This document shows, in pieces, positions 1 to 9,130 of a stretch of DNA of 22,673 bases (positions within the stretch are counted from its first letter, which is position 1; the number at the start of each line of letters is the position of its first letter). This DNA is from Prorocentrum cordatum (Eukaryota; Sar; Dinophyceae; Prorocentrales; Prorocentraceae), in NCBI GenBank assembly GCA_963575745.1, contig CAUYUJ010001309.1, positions 80,001 through 102,673 on the forward strand, in the 5' to 3' direction. The notes under the pieces are model-generated. The model was not told the origin of the DNA. It worked only from the letters and a program-made list of their open reading frames with translations, and made no database searches. Made by a program: the position numbers and the translations under genes.

Positions 1-272
1 ACGCAGACACGCACACACACAAACACACGTGCACGCACGCACACACACACACACACGCGCGCACACACGCACGCACGCACGCACGCACACACGCACACAC
101 GCACGCGCACACGCGCATGCACGCACGCGCGCACCCGCGCAAACGCACGCACGCACCCGCACGCACACACGCACCCGCACGCACGAACGCACTCGCGCAC
201 GCACACGCACACACACACACACGCACACACGCACGCACACGCACGCACACACACACACGCCCACACACACAG
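1..272. repeat. AC/GC alternating purine-pyrimidine tract
   Basis: Almost pure alternation of A/G with C in units such as ACGC, ACAC and GCGC. Long ORFs through it encode only His/Thr/Arg/Ala repeats and are low-complexity shadows. Alternating purine-pyrimidine DNA of this length can adopt Z-DNA. The tract is cut off by the left end of the window. It matches the composition and orientation of the block at 13441-14175. Confidence 0.95.
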
Positions 273-392
273 GGTGGATGCGTCCGCCTGCCTCTAGCGA
301 CGCAGTGCCCCTCGCCTTAGGGGGGGGGCAGGCCGGTGGATCAATGCTGGGGAGGTCGTCCAGGAGGCTGGCAGGGGGCCCCGGGGGCGGCG
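273..392. other. GC-rich spacer after AC/GC tract
   Basis: Short G-rich transition between the dinucleotide tract and the minus-strand open frame, including a run of nine G near 320-328. No gene, promoter or structured element was recognised. Confidence 0.5.
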
Positions 393-1023
393 TTAGCAGC
401 CTGCCCAGGACGTGGCCACTTGTGTTTCTGGCCGGGGTGGGGCGTCTGTGTCTGGCCTGTGTGTGGGCAAGGGGGCTGTGGTAGTCTGCGCGGCAACGCC
501 CGGGCGGCGAGCTGCGCCGCTGGTTGGGCGGAGGTGTGGAGGACCTGGGTGGGTCGGTGCAGCTGGAACTGGCCCGGCGGCCACGCAAGGATGCTGAGCG
601 GCTGTCGGTGGAACGGCTGGTGGATGCGCGCCGGCTTGGGGCAGGTGGCCTGGGGGGGGCGCAGCCTGAGAGCGTGTGCCCCTGGGCCCTGGGTCGGTGT
701 CCTCCCAGAGGCCCAGCGGGTCCGGTGCGCGGCCGCGTGCGTTGGCTGGTGGCACCTGCTGGTCGTCCTTGGGTGGTGGATGCTGGCTGTTCCGGGGGTG
801 TGCTAGCGAGGTGGGCTCTGATGCAGGCAGAGGTGATTTCTCGTCCCTTTTAGGCGCGGCTTCAGGAAGCGCGAGACGTCCGCCCCTATCAGGGGCTGCC
901 CTGACTTGGCTCGGGCGGGCGCTCCACAGGTGCGCGAGGCAGTCTTCGCAGGACCAGGTGGCAGTCCATTGCGTGCTGGTGAACATCTGCGCCCGAGCGT
1001 GAAAGCTCGGGGGCCCGTGGAGG
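393..1023 (-). pseudogene. Downstream half of a split ORF with a CxxC motif
   Basis: An open minus-strand frame with no recognised family. It has a plausible protein-like stretch near its start, including W-S-C-E-D-C-L-A with the CEDC pair at complement(939..950), followed by about 130 codons of Pro/Ala/Arg-rich translation that may not be coding. Its 5' end abuts the left edge of the palindrome at 1024. The frame is the one reached if the segment at 3375-3673 is joined directly across the palindrome, which would put CEDC downstream of a CCDQC motif as in a zinc-binding module. No start codon belongs to this half. Function unknown. Part of the open length may simply reflect high GC. Confidence 0.35.
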
Positions 1024-2012
1024 AATTGTTGTCGCTTCGCGAATCCCCACCAGCCCATCCAGAAACGATGCCCAGAGGAATTGCCTCGATCAGAGAAGTG
1101 GGCAGCACACAGAGGAAGCCATTATGAGACATCTTGGGATATCTTGAGCCATCTTGGAGGTCATTTTGGGCTCTCCCAGACGCTCTTGGAGTCATCTTAA
1201 TCCGTGCCCCCCCCCAAGAGGCCTCCATGTGGCTAAAACCTGTGTAGAATCAATGATTAGGCATTCTCGCCGAGGCCTCTTGGAGCATCTTGGGTGCATC
1301 TGGGGGGGCTCTTGGGGCCTCTTGGGGGTCTCTTGGGGGCCTCCGGGGGGCCTCTTGGGGGCCTCTTGGGGCCATTTTGGGGCCATCTTGGGACCTCTTG
1401 GGGCTTCCTGGGCGCTTCTTGGGGCCATCTTGGAGGAGATCGATCAAACAAGAGGGGGGGTTTAATTAGCGCCCCCCCTCGGAAGCCCCTAAAATCGCCT
1501 CTTGGACCCCTCTTGGAACGCTCTTGGAGTGCTCTTGGGCGCTCTTGGGGCCGTCTTGGGGCTCTTTTGGGGCTCTCTTGGGGCCCTCTTGGGCCATCTT
1601 GGAACCATCTCCAGGCCTCGGATGGCCATCGGAAGCGAAAAGGCGAGAAAGCAAAAATCATTGATTTTCCTTAGGTTTTGGGACGATTTTGGCCTCTTCG
1701 GGGCCTCCTTGGGGAGCTGTTTGGCCACTTGGAGTTATCTTGGGGCCGTCTTTGGGCTTCTTGGAACCATCTTAGGAGCCATCTCGAGCGATCTTGCGCT
1801 ATCTTGAGCCATCTTGGAGCTCATCTTGGGTTCTCTGAGGCGCTCTTGGAGCCGTCTTGGGCCATCTGGGACGCTCTAACTACCCGCGGCCCCCCCCGTC
1901 CAGGTCCAGGGGAGGGGGTAGGGGGAGGGGTAAACCCCTCCCCAAGGGGGAAGAGGGAGGGGTGGAAGAGGATCTGCTCTAGACCACCTACGCCCAGAGG
2001 GCTGGTGGGATT
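1024..2012 (+). repeat. Left arm of the large palindrome
   Basis: From about 1130 to 1870 the arm is a degenerate lattice of CTTGG/CTCTTGGGG/GCCATCTTGG words a few bases apart, so all frames look open with Gly/Leu/Trp or Pro/Lys/Gln-rich translations. From about 1880 it changes to a distinct segment (CCGCGGCCCCCCCCGTCC, then GGAGGGG/CCCCTCC runs, then a unique stretch up to 2012). A short more complex island at about 1600-1690 contains TTTTCGCTTCCGATGG on the opposite strand and is the part recognisable again near 21640. Confidence 0.9.
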
Positions 2013-2385
2013 CGATCAGGGCTTCCTTTCCAATGCTGAAGATGAACGTGCCAAACGGTGCGTCGCGGCGTTGCCGCTGCCTTGGAGGGGCGTCGTTTGG
2101 GCAGCGATCTCATTGGCACTTCCACTGGCCGCAGCGGAGGTTCTTGCCAAACCTGTCGTCGATGGTGCGGAGGGCGGGGATGGCAGTGGGTGCGCGCGGG
2201 ATCGCGCGGGCCCTCAGGGGCCAAGAGCAGATCCACGAGGGGGTAGGCGCAGTCAGACCTTTGGCCGAAAGGTTGCTCTTCCAACAAACGCAGCGAAGCC
2301 GCCGGCAATCCACCCCCATGCGGTAGCATTCAAGCCGGCTTGCGGTCGACCTTTTCCTGATCGTGGGGCCCACCCATGCGCCTCA
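2013..2385. other. Unique spacer (loop) of the large palindrome
   Basis: 373 bp of ordinary-complexity GC-rich DNA that is not inverted, apart from one 8-bp continuation: CGATCAGG at 2013-2020 is complementary to CCTGATCG at 2356-2363, offset by 22 nt on the right. Open frames exist on both strands but none is recognised. One minus-strand frame contains TIDDRFGKNLRCGQWKCQ near 2115-2170, then a stop and more protein-like translation, which might be a captured gene fragment. Confidence 0.6.
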
Positions 2386-3374
2386 AATCCCACCAGCCCT
2401 CTGGGCGTAGGTGGTCTAGAGCAGATCCTCTTCCACCCCTCCCTCTTCCCCCTTGGGGAGGGGTTTACCCCTCCCCCTACCCCCTCCCCTGGACCTGGAC
2501 GGGGGGGGCCGCGGGTAGTTAGAGCGTCCCAGATGGCCCAAGACGGCTCCAAGAGCGCCTCAGAGAACCCAAGATGAGCTCCAAGATGGCTCAAGATAGC
2601 GCAAGATCGCTCGAGATGGCTCCTAAGATGGTTCCAAGAAGCCCAAAGACGGCCCCAAGATAACTCCAAGTGGCCAAACAGCTCCCCAAGGAGGCCCCGA
2701 AGAGGCCAAAATCGTCCCAAAACCTAAGGAAAATCAATGATTTTTGCTTTCTCGCCTTTTCGCTTCCGATGGCCATCCGAGGCCTGGAGATGGCTCCAAG
2801 ATGGCCCAAGAGGGCCCCAAGAGAGCCCCAAAAGAGCCCCAAGACGGCCCCAAGAGCGCCCAAGAGCACTCCAAGAGCGTTCCAAGAGGGGTCCAAGAGG
2901 CGATTTTAGGGGCTTCCGAGGGGGGGCGCTAATTGAACCCCCCCTCTTGTTTGATCGATCTCCTCCAAGATGGCCCCAAGAAGCGCCCAGGAAGCCCCAA
3001 GAGGTCCCAAGATGGCCCCAAAATGGCCCCAAGAGGCCCCCAAGAGGCCCCCCGGAGGCCCCCAAGAGACCCCCAAGAGGCCCCAAGAGCCCCCCCAGAT
3101 GCACCCAAGATGCTCCAAGAGGCCTCGGCGAGAATGCCTAATCATTGATTCTACACAGGTTTTAGCCACATGGAGGCCTCTTGGGGGGGGGCACGGATTA
3201 AGATGACTCCAAGAGCGTCTGGGAGAGCCCAAAATGACCTCCAAGATGGCTCAAGATATCCCAAGATGTCTCATAATGGCTTCCTCTGTGTGCTGCCCAC
3301 TTCTCTGATCGAGGCAATTCCTCTGGGCATCGTTTCTGGATGGGCTGGTGGGGATTCGCGAAGCGACAACAATT
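2386..3374 (-). repeat. Right arm of the large palindrome
   Basis: Inverted copy of 1024-2012 with constant coordinate sum 4398. Two substitutions relative to the left arm were found: position 2935 (opposite 1463), which removes a stop in one shadow frame, and position 2794 (opposite 1604). The plus strand here reads as CCAAGATGGC/CCCCAAGAG words. Confidence 0.9.
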
Positions 3375-3706
3375 TGCCTCTGGGGGTTGACGGGGCCCTG
3401 CCCGCATTGGTCGCAGCATATGCGGGGGGGTCGCATGGCTGGCTGGAAGCGATAGCCACCCTGACAGAGGATGGGGGGAGAGAGCGCGACGCTGGGTAGC
3501 GCGCCAGTTTTGGGGGCTGCGAAAAAGTCCTTTTCCTGCCATCGACAATCCTTTTCCGAGGTGCTGTGGGATGGCGGACTGATGGTCTTCAGGTAGGAGA
3601 CCCACGGTGGACCCGAGAAGGGCCTGGGACCTGGGAGAAAGCGCAGACCGCGCAGCTGTGGGTCTGCAGGCAAGAGAGGTCCGCGGGGGAGGCATGCTGG
3701 TCAAGG
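3375..3706 (-). pseudogene. Upstream half of a split ORF with a CCxxC motif
   Basis: Minus-strand open frame leading into the right edge of the palindrome. Near its end it encodes R-I-C-C-D-Q-C-G-Q-G, with CDQC at complement(3404..3415). It reads into the palindrome and stops at 3251. If the palindrome is removed exactly, the codon spanning 3376-3375 and 1023 is CAC (His) and translation continues in the frame that contains CEDC about 50 codons later. The protein family is not recognised. It lies downstream, on the same strand, of the helicase remnants and the 3.7-4.8 kb frames, and could be their C-terminal part or an unrelated fragment. The start is unknown. Confidence 0.4.
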
Positions 3707-3708
3707 GC

Positions 3709-4849
3709 TTAGAGGGTGTGCTTCAGGGGAGAGTCCCCGACGAAGGCTTCCTTCCAGGCCACCGTGCGCTCGACTCCGTCGATGTCAGGGTGGCGCGCCA
3801 CAGTGACTAGCCTGGAACATGCCTTGATGAAGGCACCCAAGCGCCCATGTAGTCTGCGGAAGTCTGCATCTGCTAGGTTGTGGGCCCGCCCGAAGCTATC
3901 CCGCGTCGGAAGGCGCGCGTGGTTGTAGGGGGAGCAGATGCCCAAGGTGGCTTTGCAGATGTCGCCGGTGTGGCCGGGTTTCCCGTATGGGGGCTGGATT
4001 GGGTCTGGGCTCCCTGATGAGAAAGAGCATCGAAGCCAAGGTCGTGTTTGCGCGCGGGCGCTGGATGGGGTTCCCGTCGCTGTCCTTGAGCAGGCTGGAA
4101 GGGCCTTCGAGTGGCTGGTCCTGCTGTTCGGTAAGGGCAGCGCGGTGCTGGGACAATGGCGCACCCTGGTGGCGCGTGCACTCGCGTGTGTTCGTGCTCC
4201 AGGCGGCGGGGGGGTGCCTGGCTGTGCCCTTGGGGGCTGGTCGACGCGCCAATGCCAGCGAGACTCGCTGCGGCCTGTGGTGAGCGGGGGGGGGATCCTC
4301 GTCTATCGCTCTGCCTGGATCAATAATGGGTTGAAGCCCTGCCAGATGCAGTAGGCCTGCCCAGGCCGCAGTGTAGACGAGGTTGGTGGCGTCGATGCCC
4401 TGTTCGTTCGCGTGCACATGCCCGTCGTGGCTGACCAGCTTACGGCATTGTTCGTAGAGATCTGTTGGCGAGTCTCCTGGGCCGTGCATGTGGGGGTGTC
4501 GGCTGAGGACATAGTGCAGCGCAAGTGCCAGAGCTGGGCCGCTCAGAACTAGTGTGCCAACATATCCTCGCTCAACCTTTCCCAACTGCGCCCCGGGGGA
4601 AGCGGGGGGTCGTAGAGGGCCTGGAAGCAGAAGGCCGTTGGTCGGCGATTCGCTGGCACTCCTTGTCGTCGTTGCGTCGTTCCTGCTCAGCTGCGAGCCG
4701 CGCTTGCTCATCGTAGGGGGGTGCCGGGGCATGCGCGCCGATGGGGGCCTCCCGTGCCCTGGCTGGTGAGAAGTTAGGGGTCTGACTGAGCGCTTCTCGT
4801 TTGCCCGGGGTCGTCGAAGCTGGTCCAGAAGCCAGCGGTGCCTCCCCAC
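3709..4849 (-). pseudogene. Unassigned minus-strand coding remnants downstream of helicase
   Basis: Two minus-strand frames look protein-like here but neither is recognised. The frame open over 3896-4849 contains a stretch around 4560-4320 with segments such as YVGTLVLSGPALALALHYVL and DLYEQCRKLVSHDGHVHA. A second frame, open over 3709-4164, has a stretch at about 4000-3720 (HTGDICKATLGICS, AHNLADADFRRLHGR, VARHPDIDGVERTVAWKEAF). The protein-like signal jumps frame at about 4000-4100, so either an intron or a frameshift separates them. They follow the helicase motif VI on the same strand and could be its C-terminal extension. No domain is claimed. Confidence 0.4.
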
Positions 4850-6567
4850 TCCGCGAGGGTGTGCATGTGAGATTCGGTCGCTGCGTTCGCCATCTTCGCC
4901 TTTAGCACGCCAGCGACTCCGTCCTGCGCCCGAGTGAGAGCGACGTTGAGGCGGTGCGGGTCGTGCACGAAGCCCCAGTGTCCTGTGGAGTTCGCGCGGG
5001 TGGTGCAGAGGATAACCAGGTTGGCCTCATCCCCTTGGTTCCCGTCGACGGTGGACACGCTGACGAAGCCTCTGTCGACAGGCGGGGGCAGGTCGCTTCG
5101 ATGCCAGGGAAATGTAGCTCGAGGCCGTTGAGCTCGGCGGGGCGGTGACGCTTGAAAGTGGTGCCAGAGGGTGAGACTTTGCCCTCCTGCGAACCTTTGG
5201 TGGGGCGCCCCTGGGGCGTGGCCGCCCTGGAATGCGCCGGAGCGCCTCGGCTGGTGGCCGCGCCTGTTTCCTTGCCTTTGCCCTGGTATGCGCTGAAAGA
5301 GGCGGCCGCGTCGGCGGGCCGCCCGGCTCTGATGAAAGCCACTTGGGCGCGATATCCGCAGACGATCAAGACGCGCTTGCCTGTGTCCAGTAGATGGCCT
5401 TCAATGGACTCGTCGATGTCGCAGACTGTGGCGGCCACCCTTGTTTTGGTAGTGCCTTCGACCAGGGCAACTGGCAGTTCGGCGGATTCTCGTGAACTAG
5501 CAGGACCTGTATACAATCAGCTGGCTGAGCCCCGTACTGGCGGTTGCGGAAGCCGTGCGTCCCAATGCTGATGGGGTCTTCTTGGATGTCCTGCGAGGGG
5601 GGCGGATTGGGGGATTGCTGGACTGGGTCGGCTTACCTCCATGGGATCCCGATGATGGGCAGCCTCTGTGCGAGCGCGTGGGTGAGGCCAGAGAACAAAG
5701 TTCACTGGTAGCAGGTGGCGGACGGCCATTGCAGTATGCTGTCGTGCATGCGGTATTACATGCTGAGCATCACGGTGTGCTGGCTGGAGGCCCCGAGGGA
5801 GTCGTGGAAGCGTTCGAGCGTCGAAATCCCTAGGCCCAGGAATTCAGCGCGGACGGACATACCGTGGGGCGCATGCGACTGGTTTTCGCCACCGCACAGC
5901 ACCAGGCGCCGTCCGCTGTGGGCTGTGAAAGAGAGGGGGGGGTGGCTGCAAGTGGTTTGGTGTACTGCCCGGCTTCGTCTATGGCGATTTGCAACTTAGG
6001 GTTGTCCGGGTTGTCGAGCTCCACTGCCCCTTCGAGCGTGACAAATGCGGGGCGGGCCTTGGCGAATTCGTGCTTCCTCGTTCGGGTGAGGGTCTTGGGG
6101 CCGATTTCACTGATGGCCGTGCCGTGTGCCTGGCTCTGCCGCTGAGTGGGGGTGAGATTGCGGGCGGCGGGGTTGGCCACCTTGTCAGGATTGGTAAATC
6201 TGACAGCCGCCCCAAGAAAGCCGCCGCCCTCGTTTAGTTTGCCGGCCTGGTGGGCGTCGGCGAGGTACTGAGCCAGCACGTCGGCGCTCTTGTTAGAGCC
6301 AGAGAACAGTCCGACCGCCCAGTCCTCTGTGGCGCAGACCATCCATCGATCGATCAGCGCCGCTACGTTCTTGGTCTCGCCCGTGCCAGGGGGTCCATGC
6401 ACAAGGGGCGCCAGTGCGCCGAGGGACATTTGGAAAACTTTGAAACGGAGTTCGTTTAGGACGTGCCTCTTGGCCCTGTCCTCAGCCAGACGCTGGCAGG
6501 GGGAGGGGGGAGGCCGCTGGAATGCGCCCCCAGACCACTCGTCCACTTCAGCGTCTCCGATGGGCAT
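4774..6567 (-). pseudogene. UPF1-like SF1 helicase core, decayed
   Basis: Superfamily 1 helicases of the UPF1/SEN1 type unwind nucleic acid using ATP. The ordered motifs are visible on the minus strand. The Q-motif region is LNELRFKVFQ. Walker A is HGPPGTGETKN, with the family's lysine replaced by Glu (GAG at 6376-6378). Walker B is IDEAGQ (DEAGQ at 5965-5979). Motif III is LVLCGGENQSHAP, lacking the usual GD. The family's QYRM motif IV reads stop-YRMH (TAA at 5756-5758), followed by QWPSATCYQ. The segment VLIVCGYRAQV lies near 5390. Motif V is STVDGNQGDEANL (near 5050) and motif VI is LNVALTRAQ at 4924-4950. The motifs fall in different frames, with shifts between DEAGQ and motif III and between about 5150 and 5060. 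The lost lysine, the nonsense codon and the shifts indicate a pseudogene. Introns could explain frame changes but not the substitution or the stop. Confidence 0.85.
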
Positions 6568-7296
6568 GGCACCTGGGGGTGGTGGGTACCCCTCGGGGTC
6601 GGGGATCCGCGTGTTGAGCGTGGCGGCCCCGCGCGCCCAGAGTCAGCCTCCTGTGTCCGTCAATTAATTGTCTGGCGGAATTGACGCTGGTCATCTGGTG
6701 GGGGATGATCTGGATGGGGGTTCCCGTCGCATTATATGGCTCGACTTCAAGCATGACAAGTCGCTGCATTGCGGTCCACACCGGTCGCTTGTCTACCTGG
6801 TACAAAGGGCCCGTGGGGGGAATCCGGTGCCCTGTCGCCCGCGGGGGGGGGGCGGGGCTCATGGGGGAATCCGCGGGATGCAGGGCGCGCTTTTTCCCGG
6901 TGTCGATGCCGACGATGATACGATTGGTGGGGTACCTGGTCCTGGGCGGGCCGTCGGAGAGCCCGCCGGGGGCAGGGGGCCAGATGGGTCTCACTTCGCC
7001 AAGGCGCCCTGAAATTGGGGAACGCCGAGAGATCAGGAGTGTGATGTCCCTGAAATCCACCTTGTTCCAGTCAGTGCGCCAGTCGCCTTTCCCAGGATAG
7101 AATGTAATGCTCCCGCTCGCTCGCCCTCGTGGTGGTCGCTGAGCCTTCGCTGGAGGTTCCATTCCCGTACGACTGGGTGCGGGAAGTGAGGGTTGTGCTC
7201 GTCGGTGGCGAGGTCCAGGGCGCGCGTGGCCTCCCCGCGCAGTTCGCCGCGCGCCCTGGGGGGCGCGTCGTCTTCAGGCTCCAATCCAGCCATCAA
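6548..7296 (-). pseudogene. Probable N-terminal part of the UPF1-like helicase
   Basis: Minus-strand frames immediately upstream of the helicase core. One (open 6548-7162) contains SGSITFYPGKGDWRTDWNK, VDFRDITLLIS and, near 6800-6660, QVDKRPVWTAMQRLVMLEVE and QLIDGHRR. This fits the beta-barrel or stalk region that precedes the Walker A domain in UPF1-like helicases, but similarity is by position and style only. A second frame (7033-7296) carries HEGERAGALHSILGKATGAL just upstream, so the coding signal changes frame near 7100-7130. The step into the 6567 core frame is a further shift. No start site can be chosen. Confidence 0.45.
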
Positions 7297-8240
7297 CTCA
7301 AACTCGTAAATCTGAAATAATTTCCATCCCTTGGCATGGTAGTCCGTCTGCTACCTGCGGGGCAGGGGGGGGCCCCCGGGGCGGGGCCAATGGGGCGTTG
7401 AATGGGCTGCAGTGGGGGAGAGTGCTACTGGTGAGAATTCACGTCCCGCATGGCACGTGCGGCACGCAGGCCAGGAGGGCTATCGTAAGAGAAAGCGAGA
7501 CGGCCACCCGAAGCGAGGCCATGGGGCGGCGGCGTGCCGGGCCTGCTGGGGGGGCCACCCTCGGCCAGATGGAAGGACTCGGTCTCGTCGGCCCGGAGCG
7601 GGGCCGGGGGTCCGGTGGCGGAGCCACTCGCTCCGGATGGGACTGCCGCCCGCGGCAATTGGACTGGAATCGCAAGCCCTTGCAGCGCTGAGCGAGGCTG
7701 TTCCTCCCCGGCCCGTGTCCTGGATAGCTCGTCGCCGACGCTGGTCGCCCGTGGGCGTCGCGCGGCGTCGATGTCCCTGCCTGGGCTGTCAGGGGGGGGC
7801 CAGCCCGACGGGGCGCTCGTGGGGGGGTAGCAAGTGGGGGCGGCGTCCCAGTCGTCCTCGACAAAGTCCTGTAGCTGCACCACTTGGCCGTCCATGAAGC
7901 CAGTATGGGGAACCAGGGTATTGCTAGGTGAGGCCGCCTCCAGCAATGTAAACCCATGCTTTGCTGCCTCCGTCCCGCTTGGTAGGGTCACGGGGCGCGC
8001 TTGTGTGATTCTGGGCGGCCCTACTCTGCTTGTCCTCAGAAAAATTGGCATTGTCCTGCGCGAAGGTGCTGTCCCATTCGCAGTGCCACAACTGCTATCC
8101 GTCGGTGGTCCTGGCCCAGCACATGAATGGGCACTGCCGACGTCGAAAGCGCGGATTCATTTTGGGTTGGCGCAGGGCCCGCGGGGGTCGGGGGCGTAGA
8201 CTGCGGGCGATGGGGGGGCCATGGGGGAAACAATGAATAG
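7297..8240 (-). pseudogene. Unassigned minus-strand ORF remnants between LINE and helicase
   Basis: Open minus-strand frames at 7425-8051 and 8036-8449. The first contains RPVTLPSGTEAAKHGFTLLE, FMDGQVVQLQDFVEDDWDAA and then a Pro/Ala/Arg-rich tail. The second ends with VPIHVLGQDHRRIAVVALRM. The two appear to be consecutive pieces of one protein separated by a shift near 8040. No family is recognised. They could be the C-terminal tail of the LINE polyprotein, the N-terminus of the helicase, or a separate gene. The stretch 7297-7424 is G-rich with nothing identifiable. Confidence 0.3.
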
Positions 8241-8399
8241 TTACACCGATGCTTGATAACCACTGCAACCGAGCTGGGCAAGGGGGGGGGCGCGATGCCG
8301 TGGTGTAATGGAGAGGGTGGTCGCCCGATCCTGTCCCGGCGTGGCCGGTCCCAGGGCCGGGTCTGTTCCAGGTCGCCCACGGCAGCGGAGAGGGAGTCG

Positions 8400-8900
8400 T
8401 GGTCGAGAGAGGCGCCGGCAGACAGGAGGGGGCCCGCGCCTCGGGGCATTGTGCCAGATGGTCCAAATTTGGGCCTGGGAGTGCCCCGCGTTTCGGAGGG
8501 CCTCGGCCCAGAAGACGCCAGTGGTTGCCAGCCCGTCGCTGGCAGTGTTCAGGCGGCGTCGCGCCGCCTGCCAGTCCAGGGGCCCTGCCCTCTGTATGAA
8601 AGGTTCGAATCCAATGTCCATCTGCGCGGCCAGGTGGAGCCGTCGGAATCTGGCGGTTTCGGCGCCGTACCTGATGGCCGCGAGGTTGTCGCCCACAGCC
8701 TTGGCCGAACGCGCGGGCGATCTAGTTGTGGCTGGGGCGCTGAGCCCCGCCCTGCGCCCTGCTGCTTCAGTGGTCTGGGCGTTGTCGGTGCGCGGTCGGG
8801 CTGCGATGCGCCATGCCAGGCGCGCCCGCGGTCCTCCGTCGTCGGAGTGCTGCCGCAGGGTGGCTCCCGCTCTTGCGACCCTGCTGCGGCCCGACATCTT
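8400..8900 (-). pseudogene. RNase H-like domain of the LINE
   Basis: Minus-strand translation contains SAKAVGDNLAAIRYGAETAR, with GDN at complement(8685..8693), and downstream LDWQAARRRLNTASDGLATT with its Asp codon at complement(8535..8537), then VFWAEALRNAGHSQ and IWTIWH. These match the third (DN/DS) and fourth (NxxAD.LA) acidic motifs of retroelement RNase H domains. The first two acidic residues (DGS and Glu) were not found. The domain would degrade RNA in the RNA-DNA hybrid or be a remnant of such a domain. It lies in the frame open over 8241-9422, whose N-terminal part is low-complexity. Confidence 0.6.
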
Positions 8901-9130
8901 GGCGCCCCCGTCGCAGGTGACCTCAGGGGCCACTGCGCCCGATCCTGGTCCGCAAGGGGGGAGCGAGGGACAGTGACCTCCGATGGCGCTTCGATGGGGC
9001 AGCTGGACCAGAGTGATTGCCGATGCTGGCGGCAGGTCCGGCCGCGCGTTTGGGCGGTCGTCTGTAGGGCGGGTGCGCGGGGCCCGCGCCCGCCCCGCCA
9101 GCCGCCAACCTCCCGTGGGCGCCTCGCACC

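Larger units (their letters stand above)
1024..3374. mobile_element. 2351-bp near-perfect palindrome (foldback-type element)
   Basis: Positions i and 4398-i are complementary across 1024-2012 and 2386-3374, giving two 989-bp arms with a 373-bp spacer. Comparing translated frames of the arms showed only two differences, 1463/2935 and 1604/2794, so arm identity is well above 99%; I did not align every base. The register is constant, so there are no net indels. The outer ends read AATTGTTGTCGCTTCGCGAA on both strands. AATT is self-complementary, so it could be a 4-bp target duplication instead of part of the element. No transposase ORF was recognised in arms or spacer. The element could be a foldback transposon, an inverted duplication, or a gene-converted palindrome. 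A simple missed-adapter read chimera is unlikely because of the unique spacer and the arm differences. Confidence 0.85.

Noticed and set aside
1-272. Telomeric repeat at the left edge
   Set aside because: The units are AC/GC dinucleotides, not a TTTAGGG- or TTAGGG-type G-rich repeat with fixed phase.
29-484. His/Thr/Arg-rich ORF in the AC/GC block (and similar ORFs at 13350-14370)
   Set aside because: The translation is a direct product of the dinucleotide repeat; several frames on both strands are open for the same reason.
1141-1830. Spliced-leader relics, because CTTGAGCCATCTTGG resembles the reverse complement of the dinoflagellate leader end
   Set aside because: The central bases do not match the leader (as I remember it), and the words are part of the repeat lattice that recurs throughout the arms.
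1678-2577. 299-codon plus ORF across the palindrome centre
   Set aside because: It reads through one arm, the spacer and the inverted other arm; openness follows from low-complexity arms on both sides, and no domain is present.
1024-3374. Palindrome as a missed-adapter long-read chimera
   Set aside because: Such artefacts usually fold back at a point without a spacer and have identical arms; here there is a 373-bp unique spacer and at least two arm differences. It still deserves read-level confirmation.
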